Assembly: GCA_027605045.1 (NCBI GenBank)
Contig: JAQFWX010000003.1
Span: 62,001 to 126,000 of the forward strand
DNA length: 64,000 nt
Source of the DNA: Phallus indusiatus
Lineage: Eukaryota; Basidiomycota; Agaricomycetes; Phallales; Phallaceae
Direction of reading: 5' to 3'
Under the pieces are notes generated by a model. That model searched no databases. It had not been told where the DNA came from and saw nothing but the letters and a program-made list of their open reading frames with translations. The position numbers and the translations under genes were made by a program. This document shows positions 22,632 to 34,941 of the stretch, one piece after another. Each line of letters begins with the position of its first letter. Position 1 is the stretch's first letter.

Positions 22632-23953
22632 ATGCATGTCGACCTAGGAGAATCTGCTCCATATGTATTTTTAGCTCCAAGTAAGAACAGATTTTCTTTT
22701 TCTTCGATGTTTCGCATTGTAACCTGTAGATTTCAGTTTCTAGCATATGTTTGTTAATATGGGATTGGGCTTTGACTTTTGATCAAGAGGTATGTTTGGT
22801 TTGTGACATATTGTCTTTGAGCTAACAGCGTAAACCTTAGGTGGAAATTTTATGGAGGTATGGCACCAGAGTGATTCTCTATTTTGTGCTATGCGTTGAC
22901 GCCTTACTAGAGCGAAGCTACCGATTCCATCTAAAGTCCTATTCATCCTCGTTCGTTACCCTGCCTTAGTGCTTCATTTGTGAACACCGTTCTTTTCATT
23001 CGATTCGAATACGTGTGAACGAAGTTTTTTTTTTTTAGTAGTTCAATCTTTTTCCTCTTCCTTGGCGAAGAATCTTCCCGCAAAACGTGCAACTTTTATA
23101 ATTGGTATAGATCCATGTTAGGTGTCTTTGTTTTAACCTGTGGCGATGTTATTGTCATTCATCGTTGTGCGTGCATGCCATGTGTTCCCATATCGCTGAT
23201 GATAAACCTCTATCATAGTATACGGGTTCTACGAACGAAACAGATATCTTCTCTGGTGTCTCAGTATTATGCTAACTACAACTTCACTCGGTGTCTCCAT
23301 CGTCGCCTTGCTACCAGGAGGTCTACCTGACTACCTTCGACGTGCAAAGGATGTCTTTCCCTGCGGATCTGGGCCCTATCCCCGATCGTTTTCGTTATTC
23401 TGGTAAGACATCCAATATTCTTCTATGCCGATATTCTGTTTACCCGAATCTCCTAAGGCTAGGTCAATTCATATTCCAAAGCATTGTCTTTTGTTTTGTT
23501 GCAGGAAGATACATCTATGCTCAACTTCAAGCCAGCAGAAGTAGAATCAGAGCATCCGAGTTGTACTCAATTTTTATGCGAGACGGTCTATGGGTATATC
23601 TTACCTTGTCTGGTAAGCATTTCTCGTGGATTAGTAGAACGCATGATATAGTAATCGATAATAGTGGTTAATCTGGTTGGCGTTCTCTACATCTCTCGAC
23701 CCGGTTTTACAGGTCTAACGTGCATCTTGTGAGTATTCAGATTCTTTATTTACAATCTCACTTTTATGTTGATGCAGTTTGCAGTTGGGCACTGACAGCT
23801 ACCAGTGTATGCGTAAGTGTCGTATTTCCTCAGTTTTGAAAAAGAAACGAAATCATGCGAGTTCAAATCCTTCAGTGCACTCGTATAATGTTCAATCTGT
23901 ATTCGTCCGTCTATGACAAAAATGAAGATTATTCCCTTCACATCACCTCATAA
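22632..23953 (+). CDS. DUF6533-type seven-helix membrane protein
   Basis: The gene is fragmented into many short exons, so each open frame looks negligible alone. Spliced, it reads the family's first-helix motif ICLLIWDWALTFDQEVEILW, then AKLPIPSKVLFILVRYPAL, then CNFYNWYRSMLGVFVLTCG, then YGFYERNRYLLWCLSIMLTT, then FWLGQFIFQSIVFCFVAGRY, then ELYSIFMRDGLWVYLTLS. It ends near ALTATSV with TRIMFNLYSSVYD before the TAA at 23951-23953. The layout of about seven hydrophobic segments with short loops matches the large Agaricomycete DUF6533 family, whose function is unknown. The start ATG at 22632 and the last two introns are provisional. All junctions used have GT-AG ends. Confidence 0.68.
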
Positions 23954-23978
23954 CAAAAATGGAATGAAGCCGTAAGGT

Positions 23979-24345
23979 TTAACATCCAATCAAAGATAAA
24001 CCGTAAATCTGACAAGGCTCACAAAGAATATATCCAGCTCTCCAGCGCCACTTCAATGCTGTATTGGCTTCTGTGATTAATACTTTCAGGTTAATCATCC
24101 TTGAATCACTTGAAAGAAGGGCATAGTCACAACTGGCACGAATATTAGGCACCTTCACCAAACTAGCCTTGCTTTGTATACCTGATTGATACAAACGCAG
24201 ACCTCCGGGATTGGCTGTGTCCAACAGATGTTTTCGGACATGATCGCCGGAGGAGCCGTGCAAGAGATACGACGATAATTTGTGAGTAGTTTCAGTGCGT
24301 AGAACGAGGGTTCAAGTTGTCAACGCGAGGGCCAATAAATTCCGA
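23979..24345 (-). pseudogene. F-box gene fragment
   Basis: The minus strand reads RNLLALALTT, then after frame slips a remnant of YRRISC, then HVRKHLLDTANPG. These match LLALALT, INYRRISC and HxWKHLLDTPN in the F-box genes at 35528-37065 and 54972-56525. There is no start codon and the C-terminal two-thirds are missing. It is a relic of the same local paralogue set. Confidence 0.6.
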
Positions 24346-25140
24346 GATGGAAATGAATGAATCGTGTTGTTCAATTTTCATTGCGTCGCGAGAAGTTTAA
24401 GTTAGTTTTGCTTCAAGTAGGCAACGTGTACATAGACAAAGTATGTACCTATGAGGCCTTCTCGAGATGGTGTCTGGTAAAACGGGCGGGCTGGGGTTCA
24501 AATGCAACTCCTAAAAAACCAGGGTATTATTGGATAATGCCATAAGTGTGAAAAAAGGTTATATAATGGAAATGGAAAAACACAGAGACTGGAAGAGTGA
24601 GAGTTCGCTCATAATGCCGCTGGTTCGAATTGAGTAGTCGGGAGTAAAGAACAAGACGTTCCTTCCATAAGCCAGTTCATTGATTAAACTGGTTTCACAA
24701 AAAATATCAAGCCCACAGAGCATGTTTCAACAAAGAGTAACAAATTTACATGATTTCAACAAACACAGGATCAACGAAATAGTACAAGCATAATTATGTC
24801 CTGCCCATCTTTATCACCAATTGGCTTTCTATACAATTCCATTCGCATGGCTGTTCTGAAGTTGCCCTACACTTGAAGCAAAGAAATAAGGTATTCCCCC
24901 GACCCTCAAGTTGATCATTGATCCTTGTAGCGTTACGTCGTATCCGCTTCCCGGTGCGAATTCCGGAACTTTCCTCGCCCTATAACCTCGAGCACTTGCT
25001 CGAATCCAGCCACCATTCCCACAGTTGGAATTGGCGTCTGTACTCATCTCGTGGCTCCCAGTGTCGGCTTGGATTTCTATGACACTTCCTGTCTTGGGCG
25101 CAAACGTTGATATCTCCCCTGACAGGTATTTGTTGATGTT

Positions 25141-26293
25141 CATCAGTAATCTGGGCAAGTATGCCCGGACGGTCAGGGATGGTCTGGGACGGTTTAGCCG
25201 ATGGGACAGGCCGGATAGCTTCAGCGAATCTCGCAAATCTCAGACCTGAGTAAAAAAGGTATGGACGAGTGGGACCGTTGGGTGTCCGGATTGTCCTATG
25301 TTCCCAGACTATCCGAGACCATTGGCAACTTCGAGCCTAATCTGTGGCTGTTCCGTCAGTTCAGAATGCTTTTTCAGATGAAATTATGTTCTTTTTAAAG
25401 TCATTTTTATTCAATATATAGGATTACTATTTACAAATGTGGTACTAAGCATAAGACAGAAAATACACCCTTTGAAAACCTACGCCAACTTTTATTTAAA
25501 CAATTCAAGAACTTAAGAAAGCAAGAAGGAAAAAACAAGACACGCCCATGGATACTGCTCTGTCAAAAGATCCATTGCATTGACATCTGTAACTAGTTCA
25601 AAAGAGTGGAAAAGAGGATGAATTTTGACATACCGGTAAATAAGCTCGCTCGAAAACAGTGGTCATGGGCTGGATAAGTAGACAGCTAGGCAAGCGATTG
25701 AGTCAAAGTCCACTGTTGAGAACAAGAAAAAAAACTCACCTGTCATAAATGGAATATAGCAACAACCTGCAAATAAAACTATCAATGAGAGGAACAGACA
25801 TGTGATAGAAGAAATGTTTACCTTTAACTAACTATAGAAAATAAGAGGAGACGAAAAATAAGAGGAGACGAAAAAAAAGATGAGATTGTGCATGTAAGTG
25901 TGAGAGAAAGAAACTGTATAGTTGGAAGTAGCGGCGCTCGAAAAACTTATGGTGCGCAAACATGCTTGGTCACGCCGTGACGCAAAACCGACGAGCCGCG
26001 GCGTGCCCTGATTGGTTGCTTGAGTCAACTGGTGCTTTCATATGGATCAAGCTGGATGAAGGTGTGCGCGCAATTTCAGTTAAAGAAAGGGTCAAGACAA
26101 TCAGGACAAACACATACTTAGGAATATAATAGATTAATGATTTCACATAGGGTCAAATAAAATTTCGAAAAATTCTGAAGTCTCAGACGGTCCCACCTCG
26201 CTCTGGGACTAATTCGAAGCATCCGAGACGAAGGGCAAAACATGGCCCAAATCTGAGATTAGAATTTAGGCGCCCGCCGCGAAACCAGATTAC
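25141..26293. mobile_element. Non-autonomous DNA transposon with terminal inverted repeats (hAT-like, about 1.15 kb)
   Basis: It interrupts copy B exactly where the intact homologue is continuous. The termini are perfect 14-bp inverted copies, CATCAGTAATCTGG (25141-25154) and CCAGATTACTGATG (26285-26298). The direct repeat TGATGTT flanks it (25134-25140 and 26294-26300), overlapping the right terminus. Counting from CAG to CTG instead gives 11-bp ends with an imperfect 8-bp duplication, which would suit hAT elements. GGGAC/GTCCC-type short motifs recur near both ends. It contains no transposase frame, so it would depend on a transposase in trans. Confidence 0.8.
25837..25872. repeat. Short tandem repeat inside the element
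   Basis: A 17-bp unit, AAAATAAGAGGAGACGA, occurs twice in tandem. Confidence 0.7.
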
Positions 26294-27230
26294 TGATGTT
26301 GTCGAGTTCTGCGCTCGAGATCTTGCTGATCTCGGCACTGTCTTCGGGGTAGAGTGCTAGTAATCCTTCATAAGTCAAAGACATCTATCGGTACTTTAGT
26401 ATGCAGAAAAAAACTGATATGATGACATTGACATACTGTTGAGTGATTTAGAGATGCTTCGTAAACAACAAGTTTGCGAGTTTAGCAGACTGAGGAGAAA
26501 AAGACGAACCATCGACGTCTTTTATGTATTTCAAAAACCCTGATGTGCTGTAAACACATTTCGTGAAATAAATTCTAGTTCAACAATACGTGTGCATCTA
26601 TGCCAATCTTGACACCAAGTTATCCTGTCGGTTTTAGCCATAGCCATAGTGTGCGACTACGGTCTGTTTTTTTTTCAGTGCTACTGACAGGATCGTTGAA
26701 ATGGTGGCTTACATTTCAATACCAAATGATAAATAAGCCGGATTTATACCGCTGTTCTTCTAGATGAGTGGCGAGGATAACGAATTTCGTGTCTTATCGG
26801 TTACGAAGACCCCCAATTCCCGCAATAAATTGTTGATATTCTGAACACTTCTTCGTTGAGCTCAATAAGCGAAATAGACCCGTACCAACCAACCGTTATA
26901 CCTAGCGAAGTGCAGTTTGGATTTTTGACCGCAGCGTATACGATTCGACGATGTACTCAGCTTAAACTGACTGAAAGTCTCATAAATGAAGAATGTCACA
27001 CTTTTGTTATAATATCATATCAAACATTTGAAGCCCGTTTCTTTTATTCAACTGTTCAAGTTTATGAATGTCTAAGTTTAAAGATCTTCTGATGTAGTGC
27101 TAGAGTTGGCAACAGATCCGAGAAAATCCAGAAGTTTTGATTCCGTCATGAGCTTCTCTTACTAAGTTCTGGGGTTCGTCTCCTAGCACGCGACTCGGTA
27201 ACATGATCCTTCCCGAAAACTTGTCTATTC

Positions 27231-28402
27231 GTTTTCCAAGACAGCCACTCCAAGGAAGGATAACACAAGTGAAGTACAGCGCTTGAATTCAAATATTCCT
27301 TTGAGAGCTTGCAGAAAGGAAAATCACCTAAATATAAAACCCTGTCAGACGGAAACTAACCTTCACAACTGTAGAGTATCTCGACAATTAACTCCGGTAA
27401 ACTTCTGGAGTTGCGAAAACACACACCTCCCCCGCAGCCCTTCTCCGTTTTTGGATAGTTGACTTGAATTTCTCGAGTGGATGTTTCGTAGGAGAAGATC
27501 GATGGTATCCTTCTGTCAACATTGCCTACCAAAACCTGATGTCTTCTGGGCTGAAGAAAGGCTGTAAAGTATGTTTTACCCCTGAATCCCTGAAAGAAGT
27601 TATTATAGTAATCAATTGCTAACTTACTACATGAAAACCGAAAGTACAGCAATTAAGCCGTTAAAAACCTACGCCAGTGTGCTCCCCTTGAATGAAGTTG
27701 CCATTTGAAACTGTTGACATAATTGTAGCTAATCTAAGAAACTGCTCAAACATGTAAGCTCCATAGATATGCCGTCTGTCATGCGTTGATCTTTATCATC
27801 AAAAAACAGTGTTTATCGCGGGGAATCAGGTTTAAAGTCACTCGTATGACAGGTGATAATCGCGGAGGCCGACATTGTCATTACACACGATATCTAGCAT
27901 TTGTTTAGGATAAGCTGGACACGATTATCAAGCTTGAAAAGCTGAGTCAACATGCACTCAACTTAATCCGAAGACTTTAGTTTCGCCGTTAGCCTTAGAT
28001 TGTGTTAAAATATAATCTGGCAGCACACGCCGCAAAGGAATCGCCCTTCCGATTCTGCTAACATATGGTTTTGCAACTTTTCTATAGACATTTCCCGCGC
28101 ATGAACGATTCAGCAGAAAGACAAACTAGGCTGCTTCTTTCGAGAACGACGCCCACGAACGGCATCTTGATCGATATTACTCCATGACGCAAGGCTTAAT
28201 ATAGCTCGAAAACCTCGTAAAGTATGTTAAGCTGTTTTAAAATGAAATGCAAGGCCCAATGGCAACCATATACTTACAGTGATTTAAATTTTAAAGCATG
28301 TGTCCAGACTTCATATGGAACAAATTCGTGGAAACGACCTGAGTGTGACTCTGTGACTCAAGGTCCTGACTAAAGCTCTCCGAGTTCCAACTATCTTCCA
28401 CA
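27231..28402. other. Intergenic
   Basis: The minus-strand frame at 27356-27652 has no start context, splice partner or family match. No supported feature. Confidence 0.45.
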
Positions 28403-29530
28403 ATGCCCCGCGCAGAAGGTCAGTAGCTTGCCTATGTGATTATTCATATCATCGTATCTAAATATATACCGAATGATAGCTGGATCTACCAAATGGGTTG
28501 CAAACAAAATGAAATCCAAGGGTCTTCAGAGACTCCGTTGGTACTGTCAGGTCTGCGAGAAACAGTGTCGAGACGAGAACGGCTTCAAATGTCATGCGCA
28601 ATCCGAATCACATCTACGTCAAATGCTTGTTGTTGGAGAACACGCTGGAAAACATATCTCAGATTTTTCCTCTCAATTTCAGTCAGAGTTTGTTTCGTTA
28701 CTTTCGAGACGGTAAGCATGTTCTGGTTGTAATTCTCGATCTATCTTTTACCGATCTTCTATCTGTGCATCAGGTTTGGAACCAAACGTGTTTTTGCTAA
28801 TCGAGTATATCAAGAGTATATCCAAGACAAGAGCCACCTGCACATGAACGCCACGCGGTGGGTGACCCTCACCGAATTCGTCAAGCATTTGGGACGATCC
28901 GGTATTGCTCGAGTCGACGAAACTGAGAAGGGATGGTTTTTGGCATGGATAGATAACAGTCCGAAAGCTTTAGCCAAACAGGTACGAAGACGAAATACAT
29001 CAAATTTCCCGAGCTTTGTCTGACCGTGAAATCCGCAGGAGGCCGCCATGAAAAAGGAGCGTTTGACAATGTCAGATGAACAGCGGGAACGAATCCTTAT
29101 AGCAGAGCAAATTGAACGTGCTGCTACTGTATCAAATGAGGCGGAGGGTATACAAGAACCTGCAGCTGAAGAAGGGTTAAAACGAACTGACGAGAACGAA
29201 AAAGTGGTACTCTCCTTGTCCTTGAAACCACCAGTATCAGCAGCAGCGACATCCTCAAGTACCTCGGGGCCTTCTTCATCACAACCTGCTCCAGCTTCAG
29301 CTTCAACAGGCGTTGGGTTATTCAAGATGAATCCGTTGAAATCAGCCGTCAACCCTCTCAAGCGCACTAATGTTTTCAAGACCCCGTCATCGGGCTCGAG
29401 CACAACAACGGCACCTGGTTCCAGCTCCATTGATGATAAAGCCAAAAAACGCACCATGAACGCAATGGAGAGTATCATCTTTGAAGAACAGGAGCGTAAG
29501 CGCCGCAAAATGGAAAGAGAAGGGGCGTAA
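28403..29530 (+). CDS. KIN17: KIN17 family DNA/RNA-binding zinc-finger protein
   Basis: Four exons (28403-28418, 28480-28711, 28774-28981, 29039-29530) give 315 residues. The N-terminus is diagnostic: AGSTKWVANKMKSKGLQRL followed by RWYCQVCEKQCRDENGFKCH. The latter contains the C2H2 finger (C-x2-C-x12-H-x5-H). Next is the KIN17 winged-helix segment (HMNATRWVTLTEFVKHLG, then GWFLAWID), a charged coiled region, and a basic C-terminus with a KRRK-type nuclear signal. The C-terminal SH3/KOW pair of animal KIN17 is absent, as in short fungal forms. Known roles of the family are nuclear: DNA replication and repair and pre-mRNA handling. The 16-nt first exon is fixed by the conserved GSTKW frame. 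Confidence 0.92.
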
Positions 29531-30049
29531 TGCTAAAGTTTAATTTAATCTGTACGAACACTGTTTTCAATATACTGTATTTTTTAAAGACGAAGATTAG
29601 TTCTATCAGTCCTTCTGCTAAGTCAACCGCAGTTGTGTAGCTTGTCAGTGACTAAATCCTCTTTAGAGTGTGTAGATCTGAACTGTCATTTTAAGCGGCC
29701 ATTCGGGTGGTTGATCAATCAATGACCTTTTGATTCCCGTCCCGTTTTTAGAGACATTAGCGTAATCTTAGTTTGTTAAAAAATGTTTGATATACATGTT
29801 GGCACTTAGATAACTGTTGTATTACAACGTAACGCATTCTGGACGAACATAAATAATAATCGCTGTGCGAGTAGTACGGCGGCACTACGTCACACTATTC
29901 GTGACACTTCCCTACGCCGTGGCGCAGGCTTCGAGGATAGTCTTTTTCACTTTCTCAGATCTTGGCTCAATACGGCACTTAAACGGCAGAGGATGACTGT
30001 ATTGTCAAATGTTGAATAAAACTTCTCGCAAATATATAGGTGTAATATC
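29531..30049. other. Convergent intergenic region
   Basis: Presumed 3' ends of KIN17 and of the minus-strand P450. Nothing else is seen. Confidence 0.5.
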
Positions 30050-32134
30050 TCACTTGAATAATCCAGGTGTACCTCTCATTGCATCTTTTACATCGATAGG
30101 CTCACCGCTCTTCGCGTCGATAGCAGGGCGGATGTTAAACATAGCAAGGATTGACGCAACCGCTATCCAAATCGAAGCCTCTGCCAAATTACGACCTGCG
30201 CAAATCCTGACAAAAGGTCAAAACATAAACTTAATTCCATCAGACCAATTGATTTTCCTTACCTCCTTCCGAATCCGAAAGCACCAGTGACGGCAGGATC
30301 ACGTGCCGGGATTTTCCCATTTTCATCGGAAAGGAACCTCTCTGGTTTAAATTTGTCAGGTTCAGGGTAAACCTTTGGATCATGGAGGCTGTTCCTAAGA
30401 ATCAACAAGAAGTTCCGGGTCAGTACTAGGGAAAGTTGGGTGTCAAAACAAGACATACCACGCGTTAGGAATAATCACACTCCCTTTCGGAATTCTATAC
30501 CCTTTATAAACATCTTCCTCCGTTGTTACATGAGGGAGCGCAGAGGGTGTAACGGGGAACCAACGCAGAACTTCTTGGCATAGTGCACTGATATATGGCA
30601 AAGAGGACTGATCTTCAAAAGCGGGAAGTCTGCCCCCTCCTAAAACTGCGTCTAACTCTTCCTGCGCTTTTTGTTGTACCGAAGGATAAAGGATCATTGC
30701 AAGTAAAAACGTTTGAAGCGCGGATGTCGTTGTGGTTGTACCAGCTAACGGAACTATCAGTGAATAGCCCAAAGGTTAACTTAGTACTTGCCTCCAAAAA
30801 TTCCACCGGCGATAGCTTTAATCAATCCAACATCCTCTCTGTTCTCAAAATCTTCCATACTTTTATCATTTTTTAAATCCGCGTACGACAAATCAGCCGG
30901 TGAGGCTTGTTGATTGCTATTGGTTGTTGTAACCTCAGTGACATCAACACTCTCCAAGGAATCAGAAACAAAACATCTCTTGAAAACCCCTGCTTTCATT
31001 CCCTGTATAGCACCTCTGAAAGGAATAGTCCTAGATTGATAGGCTAATTCCCGTGTTCGAGTTGCGATGGTTTTGAATTGTGTCAAGGGGAAGAATGAAG
31101 GGACGTGTTGAACTGATATATGTTAGTCATATTAAGAAAAAGAGGGCTCATATTCCAATTATGTGACGTACGTATTGGGAAATTATCTACCATGTAAAAG
31201 CCCGGTTGTGCGGCTTCGGAAAAAGCACGACCCGTTTGCTCAGTAAGCTTGACTATTTCATCATTTTCGCGAGCAATTTGATAGCCATACGCGATGTTCA
31301 TTACTATTCCCGCTGAGAAGCTTCAGTGAAATGCAATCAGCGTTTTATTAAAATCGATACCCGAACGGTTCACTCACTGTCTACAATGTTTTGCAAATTC
31401 CTCGGGAGTCTCCAGTAAAACGCCTAGCAAATCTCGTGCAGCAGCGGATTGATAATGTCTAAACTTCTTGACGGAGTTGATGTTCATCTGTTGATTGTAT
31501 ATTTTACGGTGGTTACGCCAATCTGCGCCGTAGCGGGCGAAAGCGGTTGACTGGCTCAGATCCATACTAAGCGGACAATGAGCACACAAATTAACTATGA
31601 GATAACCATCAAAAATGCGTACAGATCGTGAAGCATAACCAGATGAGGTCTATCTGAGTAAATACTTCCTCTTTGTTCCAATAATTCGAAGATAGCTTCC
31701 ACTGAATTAAGGATGATAAAGCGTCTTCCGAAGGTAGGAACATGGATAATATCCGACCCTAGTTTTCAGTAAATTAAGATTAATGCGATTTTGACAACCG
31801 TAGCGCGGAAAAACGGAGAAGACTCACCATACGTCTTGGACCATTCATTATAGACCTCCCAAGCCCTGGCCCTCGGCAAACCGGATAAATAGCCAAAGAT
31901 GGGCCACGAAGGCGGTCCGGGTGGAAGAGGAAAAGATTCAAGTTTGTTTGAGGAACGCCTCAGAACAGCCTTCAGTAAATCGTTTAGTACATTCTTTTTA
32001 GACAACGTCGTGTAGACTACGATGAAAAGCGCTGCCACTACGCAAACTAGGTCGACTTTGCGCTGGTTGGCCATTTCGACGATTCTTGTGCGAGTGAAGG
32101 GCTGACCCAAAAGGGAATCGTTGAGCGTGGACAT
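30050..32134 (-). CDS. Cytochrome P450 (OrdA-like/PsiH-type group) with unusual I-helix
   Basis: A multi-exon gene from ATG at 32134 to TGA at 30050-30052. An N-terminal membrane anchor and proline hinge (FPLPPGPPSWPIFGYLSGLP) are followed by RRFIILNS, RGSIYSDRP, the C-helix WRNHRKIYNQQM, K-helix EVLR, PHVTTEEDVYKGYRIPKGS, and the haem loop FGFGRRICAGRNLA. This is the set seen in OrdA-like basidiomycete P450s, a broad group that also contains PsiH. The I-helix reads FGAGTTTTTS, so the usual acidic residue of AGxDT is Thr. Just before it, one intron appears to use a GC donor (AG/GCAAGT). A TATAAAG on the minus strand lies about 100 bp upstream. The substrate is unknown. Confidence 0.85.
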
Positions 32135-33467
32135 AACGAAGTGAGAGCTGGCTTGCTGCAGAGAAGATCGATATATCTAGCACCAAGAGAGAAGAAGGAC
32201 AAGTGCAACTGCAGTATTAAGATGCCAGGACTTTATATGGATTCGAGAAAGAAGCATCCCTCTTCGAGCACTTTCATGCCGAAGATTCCTTGTATATCCA
32301 AGAAAAAACTCGGTGACTATAAAAGATAAATAGTGCCAGCGTTCAGCGTTTGGCAAAGTTCGCGCCTAATAAATGCCTCAAGGCGACAACGGCCGCCTGA
32401 GGTACAATTCAAAAATTTACCAATAGTCAAGAGCCCCTGACTGTAACAATTCAAGGAACGAGAGGATTTGACTTATTTGGAAAACCTTTGTGACTCGTAA
32501 AAAAGGGCATGATTGTTCGCGGTTAAACAATTTTGCGATAATCGTCGAATGGATTGTGTGCAGAGAAGGCGGCACAACTCTGCCGAAACCACTACATGTG
32601 ACACACGCGGCGTGACATTTTCGGCTACTAACAACTCGGAATTTCAAGGAAGCGTCGAGTATTTGTGAATGAATCACATATTATGTGGTGCTTCTTTCTG
32701 ACTTTTTCAGGTATCGGACGTTCGAACGGAAAAATAAATCCTTCATTGTGTCCGCGGTTATCGGGTTTATGACTGAGTTGATGACTGCAAGTCTGCAATT
32801 GCCAATGATGCGCACTTCACATAGAACATACCGCTCAAGTCGATGTTTTGTAATGATTTTCCGCGCCGTGCGGTCAATATATCTCGTGAGTGTGCGTGAG
32901 TAATGGGAATACGATCAACGCGGATTAATATTAGGTAGACGAAGGTGGGATTCCGCTATAACGGTGCGTCTTTTCATCATTTATGTCTGAGAAGTTAAGA
33001 TTTTAGAGACGCCGACGCAAATTTCCAATTGCATCTCTAGTTAGTTGCCGTCGTACGGAGGTCTCACTTAGGATAGCTGTTACTGCACCTTCCGACTGTT
33101 GCTGGCAGTGGGAAATAGCGGAAACGTTTGAACGAATAGACGATTTTTGATTTTTAAAGTAAAAACAGGGGACCAGCGAAGTTAACATCGACCAGTGACA
33201 AGCTCCGTGGTTCCGGTCAATGCAGGATGAGAAGACACAACTGAAACCACGTCCATCAATAGTCATTTTTTCAAGTGCATGTATTTGGCAATAATGGAAA
33301 CTGCAAGTGCAAAATTGACACGATATTTATCATTTCTATTGTTTAAACAAAATCAAGCTGAGACCCTGGGACCCAATCCTCATTCTCCACTGGAGCTTAT
33401 ATTGCCAACTTTGAAAATATACGGTACTTATAAAACAATTCTATCGATGACAACCTCCCCATGAACC
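32135..33467. other. Intergenic
   Basis: Upstream region of the P450 (TATA-like ATATAAAG on the minus strand near 32231-32238), an imperfect CCTCA-GGCG/CGCC-TGAGG hairpin near 32371-32402, and no supported gene. Confidence 0.45.
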
Positions 33468-34941
33468 CTAGACACATTCCACAGGGAGAACTTCTTCGTA
33501 TCTCATCACTTTGGCGATAACATCCCACTCCAGGCGTGAGTATGCGACCAGTATCCAGATATAGAGAAGGCTGAGAAAGGTGTATAAAAGCTTTGGAAGG
33601 AAATTGACATTGATGTCAACTGGGTCAAAAATTGCCAAAATGACGCGTGGATACTTGAGATTGGCAAGAAACGGAGTCTGCCATTCCATGATCTAATATA
33701 ATACATGAAAGTTACCCTCATAGCAATATTTGAGTTTTCATAAAGTATCTCACTTGCTTTTTTCCAAGAGAATGGAAAAAACGAATCAGGTTCAAACCTC
33801 ATATATAATCTTTGAACATCGGGAATCAGATCAACAGGCAAGGAATCAAGTCGAAGTTGGCCAACGGATACAGACAGGTTTCGAGGGAAGGTAGTACGAT
33901 TCCATGTTCTTTATGGTATCAGCAGAGTGGAGTGGTTATTTGTAAGTGAGTAAGACGTGCGGCAATATGAGACGTTAACGTACTAACTCCATAAGGTACA
34001 CTCACTCTCGTAATACCGAAAGAATCAGATTCGGAAGGAAATCATCTGAATCGACGACCCAATCAGGAACAAGGATGGAATCGGTAGATAAAGTGACCAG
34101 TTTATGATGACGGCAAAAAAACTTTCTCATACTGGGAATGTAACGTGCCTCCTCCGAGTCATACTTGCTGTAAAGCATCCCACCGTCGAATGCGATATGT
34201 TGAAGGTCTAGTCAAAAGCTATCTAACGGCAAGTCGACAACGTTCATGTGGGTTAAGTTGGCTGCGTTGCTCGGGAGCGTCTGAAGGAAACCGGCTGTCG
34301 GTGAAGGACCAGTGCCAAGTTGTACGGTGTATTCTTGAAGTGATGACAAACAATCATAGAAAAACTGCAACACGGGGTAATGAGTATTTTCACTGTTTCC
34401 AAGGTTTCCCCTATAATGCGAATCCTGAGATTGCTGATTTGGAAAGTGGCTGGACTGTCCAGTGACTCTGAAGGCTTTCTTTCGACATGCATGACCAACT
34501 CCTTTAATTTACAGCCATTTTTCTCAATGACTGAAGGTGTGCCCCAAGTAATTTTTCCCTCGATATCAAATTTGAATACTTCCAAATTAATTATCTTCGA
34601 AAGGGCTTCGAGCAAGAGGGTAAAATCACGACCAGGATAGGCAAGTTTGTTTGCAAATACGAAGCGAGCCCGCACAACATAGGAATCGTTATTTTGTGTT
34701 TGCAAAGCCTCGTGTCTAGATATCTGATACGAGAGTAGGCGCTGAATAATATTCAAAATATGTATCCACACATGCTTGAAAGACTCGTGTGCTATACAAG
34801 AGATGCGACGATAATCGATGTATCAGGGAAAGATCACAGCATGGACGGGACGAGCAGTGAATGCAAAGGCCAGCAGATCCTTTGGATGGTCGATGAACTC
34901 GATTATGGAAGAACGTCCAAGTGCAATCGTGGTGTTGTCAT
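33468..34941 (-). pseudogene. F-box paralogue, frameshifted
   Basis: The minus strand starts MTTPRLHLDVL at 34941. It then loses the frame: a few bases are missing relative to the intact copies, where PIDVLIYIIEL is continuous. It continues IIEFIDHPKDLLAFAFTAR in another frame, meets an in-frame TGA just before YIDYRRISC, and goes on with LEALSKIINLEVFKFDIEGK. The C-terminal end (RLEWDVIAKVMRYEE) still matches the last exon of the intact genes. Splice-like junctions remain but the N-terminal F-box cannot be translated. It is a decayed third copy of the local F-box family. Confidence 0.7.

Larger units (their letters stand above)
24829..26384 (-). pseudogene. Small-protein family copy B, split by a mobile element
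   Basis: The start ATG (26384) and the first 29 codons up to ...SSAELDN match the intact gene at 47338. The frame is then broken by the element at 25141-26293 and resumes at INKYLSGEISTF to the stop at 24829-24831. Outside the insertion the frame is intact: only a few substitutions and one missing Ile codon near the end separate it from the 47338 gene. The conserved CATAAAAG promoter block is still present on the minus strand at about 26518-26526. The product cannot be made unless the element is spliced out, for which I saw no evidence. The insertion is therefore recent relative to the duplication. Confidence 0.85.
24715..27230 (-). repeat. Inverted duplicate of 46490-47850
   Basis: Reverse-complementing this stretch, and ignoring the 1.15-kb insertion at 25141-26293, gives collinear similarity to 46490-47850: upstream region, coding sequence and 3' flank of one small-protein gene. 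By eye the coding part is about 98% identical while the flanks are about 80-85%. The two copies lie in opposite orientation about 19 kb apart. Confidence 0.85.

Noticed and set aside
24440..24660. B-box-like sequences (GGTTCAAATGC, GGTTCGAATTG)
   Set aside because: No A box at a suitable distance and no cloverleaf.
27356..27652. 98-codon minus-strand open frame
   Set aside because: No homology, promoter or splice context.
28810..29508. 232-codon minus-strand open frame over KIN17
   Set aside because: Antisense shadow of the conserved KIN17 exons.
6622..32134. Psilocybin gene cluster (PsiD-like decarboxylase plus a PsiH-group P450 plus MFS)
   Set aside because: No psiK or psiM homologue is present, the P450 lies 22 kb away among unrelated genes, and its I-helix and haem-loop residues differ from PsiH as I know it. 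OrdA-like P450s are numerous in mushrooms.
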